From NCBI RefSeq assembly GCF_040436315.1, contig NZ_AP031572.1, positions 2,914,001 through 2,978,000 on the forward strand: a DNA stretch of 64,000 nt, read 5' to 3'. Below are positions 57,126 through 63,923 of the stretch, piece by piece (the stretch's first letter is position 1; every line of letters begins with the position of its first letter). The notes beneath the pieces are model-generated. The model ran no database searches. It saw nothing but the letters and a program-made list of their open reading frames with translations, and had not been told where the DNA came from. This stretch comes from Synechocystis sp. LKSZ1 (lineage in GTDB: Bacteria; Cyanobacteriota; Cyanobacteriia; Cyanobacteriales; Microcystaceae). The translations under genes and the position numbers were made by a program.

Positions 57126-57304
57126 TAGGTTTCATCCAGGGGAACAATTTTGATATTATTTCCCCGTATTTCAAAAACATAAGTTTTCCCTACAATAGGA
57201 ATTTTTTGCCTAAAATTCTTTTTAGGAAAAGCGATTCTTTCCCCAGTGTCTATGTTTTCACATAAAAAAGTTTCATCAGAAAGGCTAATGATTGTGTATT
57301 GCAT
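57125..57304 (-). CDS. Small 59-aa late-operon protein
   Basis: An ATG at 57304 opens a 59-codon frame (MQYTIISLSDETFLCENIDT, ending IVPLDET) whose TAA stop shares one base with the ATG of the 1052-aa gene. It begins two bases after the upstream gene's stop, filling the gap exactly. The translation alternates beta-type hydrophobic residues (KTYVFEIRGNNIKIVPL), like a small OB- or SH3-like domain. The perfect coupling on both sides supports a real gene. Function is unknown. Confidence 0.65.
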   Translation of the reverse strand: MQYTIISLSDETFLCENIDTGERIAFPKKNFRQKIPIVGKTYVFEIRGNNIKIVPLDET

Positions 57305-57305
57305 A

Positions 57306-58565
57306 TTAGTAATTACGGTAAACTACTTGGATGAACAGGTCTTCTAAGCCAGTTGAATTAGAGATGTTTAAATAAACCTCTTCAGCAAACCGGCCAGAAA
57401 TAAGCATTTCAATATCGTTCATGTCGTATTTAGTTAAAATAGATGAAAACGTAGTTGTTTGTGGGTCTCCAACAAGAGTAGTTCCTACTTGAACCTGAAA
57501 AGTCCCTACTCCTGTCTTGCCTTTGTAATGAACTCCGTAAAGCTTGCATCGTTTTTGAGGCAACCAGAGAGGATATAACCCATCAGTAGGAGCAGGTAAA
57601 AATAAAGTTGTAGCTTCGTCGCCAGCATACCAATCATCCCAAGTAAATTTAGCCCCATTCAGAACGGTAAAATCCCAACCAGTAGAATCTTCATTAACAC
57701 AGAGTGAAGACGAACTAGAAACTTGTATTTGGGGTTCTGTAGAAGCAGTAGCAACTGCATCTAAATAGCAATAAGCACCTCGATCTATATTGATAAATCC
57801 ACCGTAGTTCGTGTTGGGGTCAATTACAGTAAATTCTGTATCTATGCGTACTCTAGTTGTAGGGCCTGTTATTAAAACATTTACTGCCTTTGGGGTAGTA
57901 TCGAAAACAGCACTATATAAATCAACTTCACAATCGCCAAAAACTATTCCGTAATAAGCAGATGTATTAGTTGCTATGAATTTGCAATCATAAAACTCAT
58001 ATAGAGAATCATCAAATTCAAGTTGTGTGTGAATAAGAAAATCACAATTAGCAACGCTAATCATGATTGGTTTTCCTTCTGTAATAAACACCCTTCTAGA
58101 GAAATAGTCATCGTTTCCAGGTTCTGTTATGGATTCAATCACAAAGTTGCCTGTTACTGATGGGTAAGGGTAAACTTGAATGACCCCCCAGTTATACCCA
58201 GTCCTCCCCATTGGTTTTACGCCCAAACAATTTAATGGGGCTTGCAAAGTGCCTTTGACATAAAACGTAATACCGTAGTTATCTGTAATTAAATAACCGC
58301 TTATTTCTTGTATCGCTCTGTCCCAAGTTAAGAATGCAGTTTCTTCGGTTAACCCATCATTAGAGTCATCCCCTGCCGTGGTATCAATATAACGCTCTAT
58401 TGTGTTGGGGTAATCTTGTAAAGTTTCTATAGGGTAGTTAGTGTTTGCAATAAGCTTGTTGATTTTTTCAACAATAAAACTACCGTTACAGCCTTGTTGC
58501 GCTGTTGGCGCAGTGGGCAGGTCGTTAATACCAGGAAAAACTTGAATGGGGGTGATATTTGACAT
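57306..58565 (-). CDS. Beta-helix spike/fibre-like protein
   Basis: The 419-residue protein has an N-terminal segment with IDTTAGDDSNDGLTEETAFL, a Ca-type loop that opens many phage tail-spike and pectate-lyase-like beta-helices. Rungs of short strands follow (IMISVANCDFLIHTQLEFDD, YGIVFGDCEVDLYSAVFD). A C-terminal beta domain ends LFIQVVYRNY. It is likely a host-recognition spike. The gene is visibly more AT-rich than its neighbours, as expected for a swapped receptor-binding module. Confidence 0.75.
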   Translation of the reverse strand: MSNITPIQVFPGINDLPTAPTAQQGCNGSFIVEKINKLIANTNYPIETLQDYPNTIERYIDTTAGDDSNDGLTEETAFLTWDRAIQEISGYLITDNYGITFYVKGTLQAPLNCLGVKPMGRTGYNWGVIQVYPYPSVTGNFVIESITEPGNDDYFSRRVFITEGKPIMISVANCDFLIHTQLEFDDSLYEFYDCKFIATNTSAYYGIVFGDCEVDLYSAVFDTTPKAVNVLITGPTTRVRIDTEFTVIDPNTNYGGFINIDRGAYCYLDAVATASTEPQIQVSSSSSLCVNEDSTGWDFTVLNGAKFTWDDWYAGDEATTLFLPAPTDGLYPLWLPQKRCKLYGVHYKGKTGVGTFQVQVGTTLVGDPQTTTFSSILTKYDMNDIEMLISGRFAEEVYLNISNSTGLEDLFIQVVYRNY

Positions 58566-59188
58566 TAGTTTGCAAGGTAGATTGAATTATTGAAAAGGAA
58601 ATTATTTCCAACAAATGTTGGTATTTCAGGTTCATTTCCTGAAATTTGAGGAAGCACTGCTTTTAACAGATTTTGAGTTTTGAGATACGTTAAATAATCA
58701 AAAGGGATAGCGTACTCCAAAACCAAGTTATTGGCTAGGAAATTCGTAAACTTAACCAAGTTCAATGTCGGGCTGGCAAAATTTTGTTGCCAGAATAATG
58801 TCAGCCAGACCAGATACTGTTCTAGGGTTTCTATTTCTGGTGGATCTTCGGGAATAGGAAAATGCTCTTCCTCTGTGGGAGAAGTGCCTAAAATATCAAT
58901 TTCCGCTTCTGACACCGGGAGAACTGACCCTGAAACACTGCCAGCCGTTTGCAAATACAAGGTTTTGTCAAACGGGAGAACCACCTTTGCCGCCAGAGTG
59001 GCTCGATAGACTCCATCCACAATAGAGACTGTATTGACCAAAGAGATTGCCTCTTTGTTGGGGTCGGTGGCTGGTAAGCCCAGCGTTGCCTGTTTGAGGC
59101 CGATTAGAGCAAAGACTATCCCTCTCTCTACAGAATCAATCCCAAGAGCAAGGCGAGACAGCCTGGCAGGTAACACAGTCATAGTCAA
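58565..59188 (-). CDS. First gene of the leftward operon, unknown, 207 aa
   Basis: The 207-residue protein has a C-terminal region with NLVKFTNFLANNLVLEYAIP and an aromatic tail (NNFLFNNSIYLAN), and a middle acidic Pro-rich stretch (TEEEHFPIPEDPPEIETLEQ). There is no signal peptide or membrane helix. The stop shares one base with the spike gene's ATG (TAATG). It may attach or assemble the spike, an inference from position only. Confidence 0.6.
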   Translation of the reverse strand: MTMTVLPARLSRLALGIDSVERGIVFALIGLKQATLGLPATDPNKEAISLVNTVSIVDGVYRATLAAKVVLPFDKTLYLQTAGSVSGSVLPVSEAEIDILGTSPTEEEHFPIPEDPPEIETLEQYLVWLTLFWQQNFASPTLNLVKFTNFLANNLVLEYAIPFDYLTYLKTQNLLKAVLPQISGNEPEIPTFVGNNFLFNNSIYLAN

Positions 59189-59229
59189 ACCCTGACGAAA
59201 CTGTCTTGATTATCCCCAATTTCTGAAGG

Positions 59230-59260
59230 TTTTCCACATGATTTCCACAGGTTATCCACA
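59230..59260 (+). promoter_or_regulatory. Three tandem DnaA boxes, 11-bp phased
   Basis: TTTTCCACA (59230-59238), ATTTCCACA (59241-59249) and TTATCCACA (59252-59260) are direct repeats spaced exactly 11 bases apart. The third is the classical DnaA consensus and the first is the form common in cyanobacterial origins. A weaker TTATCCCCA lies at 59210-59218. They occupy the divergent gap between the leftward operon and a membrane-protein gene. They could be an origin module or a DnaA-responsive switch. Confidence 0.75.
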
Positions 59261-59302
59261 AGCCAGAATGCTTAGAATTGGGGCAGTTTCGGAGATTGGC
59301 TT

Positions 59303-59839
59303 ATGGGATTTCCTTCGTTTAAAGATTGGTTAAGAACCTTTTGGCTATTGCTGTTGACGGGCATCTATTTAACTGTTGGCCGATTGACGGTTATTCCCCT
59401 GGTCATGATGATCGGACTGCACGTCCTAACAGAGCAATGGGCTTTTGGCCTGCTTGGCCTGGTTTCGTTTTTGGTCATCTTCCCCGTGGTCTACTACACG
59501 CTGATCCATTACTTCCTTTGGGGCAAGCATGACCCGGCCTTGCCTCAATGGTTCCCGAGCTGGCCCAGTTGGCGGGAAGGGCTATGGCAGTATTTAACCG
59601 GCCTGGTCTTGCTGATAACGCTGATCACAATGGCCGCTCTATTGGTCGTAGCCACTAACGACTATTTGACCAAGGAACAGATCCGGGAGATGGGAGAAAC
59701 CATTGTTCCGGTCATCATCGTGCTTTGGCTGTTTCTGGCTTCCCAGATTTATCGGTGGCGGCGTTTGGGAGCTAGCTGGTGGCAGAATAACCGACGTAAA
59801 TGGTTCCGCTGGCCCAAAAAGAAAACCCCCGCCGAATAG
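59303..59839 (+). CDS. Multi-span membrane protein, 178 aa
   Basis: The protein has four hydrophobic segments (LRTFWLLLLTGIYLTVGRLT, WAFGLLGLVSFLVIFPVVYY, LTGLVLLITLITMAALLVVA, IVPVIIVLWLFLASQIY) and a strongly basic C-terminus (NNRRKWFRWPKKKTPAE). It is transcribed against the operons on both sides, from the DnaA-box region. A stand-alone membrane gene in a prophage is often a superinfection-exclusion or host-modifying gene; here that is only a suggestion. Confidence 0.65.
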   Translation: MGFPSFKDWLRTFWLLLLTGIYLTVGRLTVIPLVMMIGLHVLTEQWAFGLLGLVSFLVIFPVVYYTLIHYFLWGKHDPALPQWFPSWPSWREGLWQYLTGLVLLITLITMAALLVVATNDYLTKEQIREMGETIVPVIIVLWLFLASQIYRWRRLGASWWQNNRRKWFRWPKKKTPAE

Positions 59840-59905
59840 GCAGGGGCCAAGTAATAACTACATCTGACACCAGCGCTAAGACATTGCCCGGTGTACTCTT
59901 CTAGT

Positions 59906-60199
59906 CTAGGCCTTGGGAAAAAAGCCGAATCGGATAGTTGCAGTAATCAAGGCCCCCAGAATAGCCAGGATTAAAGCCCAGATTTGTTTGTTCTGGTTGT
60001 CTTCGAGGCGTTGGACACGTTGGTCTAGGGTATCCATCTTCTCCTCTATCCTGATCAGGTTCCCGTCTAGCTTGGTTTGGGAAACTTTCAAATCCGTCAG
60101 GTCTGCATCTATGCGGTCTAGGCGTTGCTCCAAGCGGTCGAAGCGCTGGTCAAATTTAGCCAGGATGTCTTTCAGGTCAGTTTCGATGATGGTGCTCAT
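59906..60199 (-). CDS. Coiled-coil protein with C-terminal membrane anchor
   Basis: The 97-residue protein is a continuous heptad coiled-coil (about 8-70: FDQRFDRLEQRLDRIDADLT). A C-terminal membrane helix follows (IWALILAILGALITATIRFG). Such proteins are common in cyanobacterial genomes without known function. The ATG overlaps the stop of the XRE repressor gene (TAATG), so it is expressed with the repressor, like a lysogeny-expressed accessory gene. Confidence 0.7.
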   Translation of the reverse strand: MSTIIETDLKDILAKFDQRFDRLEQRLDRIDADLTDLKVSQTKLDGNLIRIEEKMDTLDQRVQRLEDNQNKQIWALILAILGALITATIRFGFFPKA

Positions 60200-60465
60200 T
60201 AGGATTCCTTCACTTTTGCATGGTCTTCAGGGTCTGGGAGGGAAAGAAGTAAGTCGTCAAACGAATATCCAGCTTGCCGAAGAACACTGTGAAGCGTTAG
60301 TGCTTTCATCAACCAGTCAGGAATCTCAACCCCTCGCTCAATATTGCTAATGTTGGGACGCTTTGTACCTAGCCGCTCAGCGAGTTGGTCTTGAGTGATA
60401 TTTAGCTTTTTTCTGACTTGCTTTAATGTCACTGGCGTTTTTATTGACTCTTGGGGCAGGTACAT
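60199..60465 (-). CDS. XRE-family repressor
   Basis: The 88-residue protein has a helix-turn-helix (about 13-50: TLKQVRKKLNITQDQLAERL, then GTKRPNISNIERG) of the Cro/CI type and a short helical tail. It is divergent from the early genes. A perfect 7-3-7 palindrome lies 14 bases upstream of its start, so it probably represses itself and possibly the early promoter. There is no peptidase domain, so induction would not be by LexA-like self-cleavage. Confidence 0.8.
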   Translation of the reverse strand: MYLPQESIKTPVTLKQVRKKLNITQDQLAERLGTKRPNISNIERGVEIPDWLMKALTLHSVLRQAGYSFDDLLLSLPDPEDHAKVKES

Positions 60466-60478
60466 AATAGCATTTAAA

Positions 60479-60495
60479 CGTAGTCCCAGACTACG
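60479..60495. promoter_or_regulatory. Operator-like palindrome for the XRE repressor
   Basis: CGTAGTC-CCA-GACTACG is a perfect 7-3-7 inverted repeat located 14 bases from the repressor start codon. Size and position are those of a Cro/CI-type operator. I found no second copy in the same gap, so any control of the early operon would depend on this single site or on weaker sites. Confidence 0.65.
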
Positions 60496-60523
60496 CCCTC
60501 TTGATTGACTGACAGGGGGTTGG

Positions 60524-60579
60524 CTAGTGGAATCCTTGCGGGAAAAGTTTCCTAGGCTCTACCGCAAGAGAATCCCTAG
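60524..60579 (+). repeat. Nested inverted repeat in the early leader
   Basis: Outer arms CTAGTGGAATCCTTGCGG (60524-60541) and CCGCAAGAGAATCCCTAG (60562-60579) are imperfectly complementary over 18 bases, with perfect CTTGCGG/CCGCAAG ends inward. A second inverted repeat, GGAAA-AG-TTTCC (60541-60552), sits inside. It lies in the untranslated leader of the rightward genes or could be a protein-binding site. A 63-codon frame across it looks spurious. Confidence 0.5.
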
Positions 60580-60689
60580 CACAAAAGTGAGGCTTATTAC
60601 TAAGTCCTTCCACCCCTATTTTAGGGCTTGGCTTGGAATAAGCAAAAGGGCCGGGTCACTGCGGCGATCAATTACCGCTCCTACTGACT

Positions 60690-60713
60690 CCCCCCTTTAC
60701 TGGGGGGTTTATT
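60690..60713 (+). terminator. Terminator-like hairpin just before the early genes
   Basis: CCCCCC (60690-60695) pairs with GGGGGG (60702-60707) over a six-base loop, followed by TTTATT. It is eight bases from the end of the T-rich tail to the first early ATG at 60721. The hairpin could stop transcription entering the early genes or mask their ribosome site, implying antitermination or attenuation. Confidence 0.6.
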
Positions 60714-60720
60714 CCTAGCC

Positions 60721-61011
60721 ATGTCAAAAAGACTCGAAGACTCTATTAAGAAGTTGGCGGCCGCCGCTGACGAATTTGAGCAGGCCTGCACTGAGGTCTA
60801 TTCCGCCTATCGGGCCAGTGCCCCCAATGCCCTCTATACCGGCAAGGCCCAGATTTATCTGCAAGATGACGTTCAGGCTTTAGTAGCCAATAAGCAATAT
60901 TCCGTAGTCCAGGCCCGGGCCATCAATAGCGCTTTCTCAGGATGGCGGCCCCCTAAACCGGCCCCGGTTCGTAGTTTCCCTGTTACTGGTCGGTCGGGAG
61001 GTGCGGCGTGA
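60721..61011 (+). CDS. Small early protein, 96 aa
   Basis: The 96-residue protein has a helical N-terminal half (LEDSIKKLAAAADEFEQACT) and a Pro/Arg-rich tail (WRPPKPAPVRSFPVTGRSGG). It is the first of four tightly packed small genes; its stop shares one base with the next start. No DNA-binding motif or known family is recognised. Early position suggests a regulatory or replication-accessory role. Confidence 0.65.
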   Translation: MSKRLEDSIKKLAAAADEFEQACTEVYSAYRASAPNALYTGKAQIYLQDDVQALVANKQYSVVQARAINSAFSGWRPPKPAPVRSFPVTGRSGGAA

Positions 61012-61223
61012 TGTCTTCAGATTTTGTTGAAATAGTCCGTGAAATGAGGGAAGCCCAGCGCAACTATTTCGCTACTCGTTCCAAGAATTGGCTTACTAAA
61101 GCAAAAAGGCTCGAAAGCTGGGTAGACGGGGTTCTTGAATCCTCTAAGCATGACCCAATCCAACCTAACCGAGCGGTAGAAGGTGAGGTTATTAGGGAAG
61201 CCAGAAAGGAGGGCCAGCCATGA
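61011..61223 (+). CDS. Small early protein, 70 aa
   Basis: The ATG at 61011 overlaps the previous TGA (TGATG); a GTG one codon earlier is also in frame. The basic, helical 70-residue protein (FVEIVREMREAQRNYFATRS) ends in EGQP. The same four-residue ending and surrounding 17 bases recur at the next gene junction. Function is unknown. Confidence 0.6.
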   Translation: MSSDFVEIVREMREAQRNYFATRSKNWLTKAKRLESWVDGVLESSKHDPIQPNRAVEGEVIREARKEGQP

Positions 61224-61420
61224 GTACTCATTTCGTTCTGGAAGACGGCTTTCGACCCATGGGGCACTGGGACGAAGAAGAAGACGGAAATGTTATTTGG
61301 TTTTTTCCTGAAAACCCGTGGCCACAACGCTTTTATTACGGATCACCCTACGATGACGATTTCCCCATCGGTCACGCAGTCTGGTGTCCTGGCAAAGTTC
61401 CCAGCGAGGGCCAGCCATGA
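61220..61420 (+). CDS. Small early protein, 66 aa
   Basis: The acidic, Trp/Pro-rich 66-residue protein (MGHWDEEEDGNVIWFFPENP) starts within the previous gene's stop (ATGA) and also ends in EGQP. Acidic DNA-mimic-like composition is notable for an early phage-type gene, which can block host defence or transcription proteins, but this is speculative. No family is recognised. Confidence 0.6.
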   Translation: MSTHFVLEDGFRPMGHWDEEEDGNVIWFFPENPWPQRFYYGSPYDDDFPIGHAVWCPGKVPSEGQP

Positions 61421-61566
61421 GTGACAAACAACCGCCCAAGCCCCCTAAGAATCACCCCTTCCATGCACCGTGGGGTGACCCTCCTAGTAAACGTTGGGGC
61501 CAGACCCTAGACGAAGTACAAAAGCGCCGTCAGGAAATGCTGGACAAGTTTCGCCGGGGCCAATAA
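61417..61566 (+). CDS. Small early protein, 49 aa
   Basis: The ATG at 61417 overlaps the previous stop by four bases and follows a GAGGG ribosome site. The 49-residue product is Pro- and Lys-rich (PPKPPKNHPFHAPWGDPPSK) with a short helical C-terminus (LDEVQKRRQEMLDKFRRG). It is probably unstructured at the N-terminus. Function is unknown. A terminator follows. Confidence 0.55.
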   Translation: MSDKQPPKPPKNHPFHAPWGDPPSKRWGQTLDEVQKRRQEMLDKFRRGQ

Positions 61567-61570
61567 CAAA

Positions 61571-61603
61571 AAAAAGAGGGAGAACTTGGCTTTCTCTCTC
61601 TTT
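61571..61603 (+). terminator. Intrinsic terminator after the small early genes
   Basis: AAAAGAGGGAGAA pairs with TTCTCTCTCTTTT (one G-U pair) across a seven-base loop CTTGGCT, the 3' arm ending in T residues. It separates the small early genes from the helicase gene, which therefore probably has its own promoter or relies on read-through. Confidence 0.8.
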
Positions 61604-61656
61604 TCCTCGCTTATGTAGGTTTTTAACTTATTTCTCTGAACCCTCATTACGTTACT

Positions 61657-63759
61657 ATGATACCACAAAATAACGGTCATAATCCCCTCTCTGCAATGAT
61701 TCCGCCCCACAGCATTGAGTTAGAGAGAGCGGTCATCGGTTGCATCCTTTTTGATTCCAACGCCATACAAAAGCTTGACAGAAACCTGATTCCTGATGCC
61801 TTTTATGTGAAGGCTCACCAAACCATTTACCGGGAGGTATTGAAACTGCATCGTGACGGATTCCCCACCGATCTAAAAACCCTGGCTACGCGCCTTCAGG
61901 AAAGACAGCTATTGGATGATGTTGGCGGGATTGCTTCACTGTCGGAGATGCTCAGCGAGACGGTCGGCTCAGGGGCGTTAGACCGCTACGTTGCCAAGCT
62001 CAACGAGAAATACGCCCGCCGGCAAGTATTGGAACACGCCAACGATTTAGTCCAGGTGGCCAAGGATGAAAGCTGGCAGGCCGACGGCTTCCTTGAATTT
62101 GTGAACCGTCTCCAAGAACGGATCGGAGAAGCGACCCAGCAGATCGGAGCCGACGAAGACAAGCACCAGCGCCAATACGAAAGGCTGGTCGAGGAAGTGA
62201 GGAAAATTGAACAGACCGTAGCAGACCCCGGACTAAAACTGTTCAAGATGCAGGCTTTGGCCAGCAGAACAGGGCATACCACTAAATTTCTTAATCACTT
62301 GTACCTGAAGAATTTGGCGGCCCGAGAAGTAGAACCAATGATGGGGTTGAAGGAAGTCAAGGAAAAATACGGGTCATCGGTTCAAGAATGGTTTCTCCAT
62401 GGCTTCGGGCCGGCTGGCAGTGTTGTCTTGCTCCATGCCCACGGGGGGGTAGGCAAAACCAGGCTGATCTATGACTGGATTTATTCAATGGTCAGGGGGG
62501 AGTCATGGGAGGGGCATCACGTCACGGCCCCGACCAGAAGAGCGCTCATCGTCCAGACGGATGAGAGCCAAGGCGATATGCTCAACGCGCTCGACCACAG
62601 GGGGTTTACTGACGATATGCCGGTCAAGGTTATTACCCGTTGGACGGCTGACCACATGGCCGCCCTGCGCGTCAACATCGAACAATTCCGCCCGGAGGTC
62701 ATCCTAATTGATAGTTTGACTAGCATCAACCGAAATAGCCTTTTCTCCGAAAATGACACTGAGTATGCCCGGCCGGTTTTGGAATTGAGGGATATTGCCC
62801 AGGAATACGGATGCTTGATTTATTTGGTTCACCATTCCAACAGCGAAGGAGGGAGCCGAGGAACCAAGGCCATTGCCGCCAGTGTTAGCCACATTTTCAG
62901 CCTGAGCCGGCCCAGCCAACTTAGTGACCCCACCACTAGCCAACGGATTTTGGCCATTGACAAGAGCCGTAGCCGCGCCCCTGGCAAGTATGAATTAGAG
63001 TTCAATCCCGAAACAGGGGGATGGTCTTTCAATGGAGAGGCCGGCCAGGATAGCGGAGGCGATACAACGGAAGAACGGATTTTAGAATTTTTGGAACAAA
63101 ACAGAAACAAGGTTTACGAAGCTTCAGAAATTCACGCAATCGTAGGGGGGGAGTCAAGTTTTATTAGACGGGTGCTTAATCGCCTCGCTCAGAATGGACG
63201 AATCAGCCGGCGCAAATCAGCTACTAACGGTCGTGCCTATGTGTACTGGCTAGGGATGTCGGGGGATGAATACCAAAGAACTGTGCTTCCAAACCCAAGC
63301 ACACTTGAAGCACAGATGAAGCACACTTCCGAAGCACACTTCCCAAACCCAGACACAGAGCCAGTTCAAGGGGGCTTGACAACGAACTGTGCTTCACGTT
63401 TTGCAAATTTTTCGGGAACGGACGGACAGGAAAATCAAAATTTTGAAGCACAGAAGCACACTTCATCTGAAACCCAGTCAGAGAGCGACTTTACAACTGT
63501 GCTTCCCAACTGTGCTTCAACTGTGCTTACTGAATATCAAGCACAGTTGGCCAAAAATGGGGAGCCGGTTGACCTTCCCCCCAACGAGTCGCGCCGCCCT
63601 CCTGTACTAAAGCGCGGTGACGTTGTGCTAGACCAGGATTACCGTGGGTATTGGTTAGATTCCTTCCACAAAAATGTATGGTGGGCTTATCGGGAAGGAG
63701 AGGAATTTGTAGAGCTACGCCCTGATCAGATTGCGGCTGTTTGGAAAGTAAAAGAGTGA
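61657..63759 (+). CDS. DnaB-N/RecA-like replicative helicase with embedded iterons
   Basis: The 700-residue protein has a DnaB N-terminal domain (about 13-120: HSIELERAVIGCILFDSNAI), then a RecA-like ATPase (about 245-430) of RepA/AAA_25 type. Walker A is GGVGKT (263-268), Walker B is VILIDSLTSINR, and an IYLVHHSNSEGGSRGTKAI loop follows. A winged-helix-like domain lies at about 468-531. Residues ~542-630 are low-complexity and coincide with the 12-copy AAGCACA array. A short C-terminal domain (GDVVLDQDYRGYWLDSFHKN) closes it. Likely role: element replication, with the origin inside its own gene. Confidence 0.85.
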   Translation: MIPQNNGHNPLSAMIPPHSIELERAVIGCILFDSNAIQKLDRNLIPDAFYVKAHQTIYREVLKLHRDGFPTDLKTLATRLQERQLLDDVGGIASLSEMLSETVGSGALDRYVAKLNEKYARRQVLEHANDLVQVAKDESWQADGFLEFVNRLQERIGEATQQIGADEDKHQRQYERLVEEVRKIEQTVADPGLKLFKMQALASRTGHTTKFLNHLYLKNLAAREVEPMMGLKEVKEKYGSSVQEWFLHGFGPAGSVVLLHAHGGVGKTRLIYDWIYSMVRGESWEGHHVTAPTRRALIVQTDESQGDMLNALDHRGFTDDMPVKVITRWTADHMAALRVNIEQFRPEVILIDSLTSINRNSLFSENDTEYARPVLELRDIAQEYGCLIYLVHHSNSEGGSRGTKAIAASVSHIFSLSRPSQLSDPTTSQRILAIDKSRSRAPGKYELEFNPETGGWSFNGEAGQDSGGDTTEERILEFLEQNRNKVYEASEIHAIVGGESSFIRRVLNRLAQNGRISRRKSATNGRAYVYWLGMSGDEYQRTVLPNPSTLEAQMKHTSEAHFPNPDTEPVQGGLTTNCASRFANFSGTDGQENQNFEAQKHTSSETQSESDFTTVLPNCASTVLTEYQAQLAKNGEPVDLPPNESRRPPVLKRGDVVLDQDYRGYWLDSFHKNVWWAYREGEEFVELRPDQIAAVWKVKE
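63282..63545. repeat. Iteron array: 12 copies of AAGCACA in the helicase gene
   Basis: Forward copies begin at 63297, 63308, 63319, 63332, 63446, 63454 and 63539. Reverse copies (TGTGCTT) begin at 63282, 63388, 63498, 63511 and 63522. Several neighbours are 11 or 13 bases apart, and many share the longer form GAAGCACAGTT. The copies fall in all three codon phases, so protein repetition does not explain them. An AT-rich stretch (63396-63445) between clusters could be the unwinding element. This is a probable replication origin or partition-type site. Confidence 0.8.
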
Positions 63760-63923
63760 TGACCTACCAAGAAATCCAACAAATCCTAAAGCCCCTTGGC
63801 TATGCCCTCCATCGTGGGGACTATGGCTATTTTCTGCGGGATGCCATCAAGGGGGGGGCAATTGCAATGACCTTTGACTCGTTAGACGACATAAAAAGAT
63901 GGGTGAGACAAATCTATGGCTAA
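63759..63923 (+). CDS. Small protein downstream of the helicase, 54 aa
   Basis: The ATG at 63759 shares one base with the helicase stop (TGATG). The 54-residue product (MTYQEIQQILKPLGYALHRG, ending DDIKRWVRQIYG) looks like a compact alpha/beta domain. The stop overlaps the next gene by eight bases, so three genes are coupled. Function is unknown. Confidence 0.65.
   Translation: MTYQEIQQILKPLGYALHRGDYGYFLRDAIKGGAIAMTFDSLDDIKRWVRQIYG

Noticed and set aside
60527-60718. 63-codon open frame in the switch region
   Set aside because: It spans the nested inverted repeat and the leader terminator, has an Arg/Ser-rich random-looking translation, and shows no good ribosome site.
63282-63545. Explaining the AAGCACA repeats as a protein repeat
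   Set aside because: The copies occupy all three codon phases and both orientations, giving different peptides, so a repeated amino-acid motif cannot account for them.
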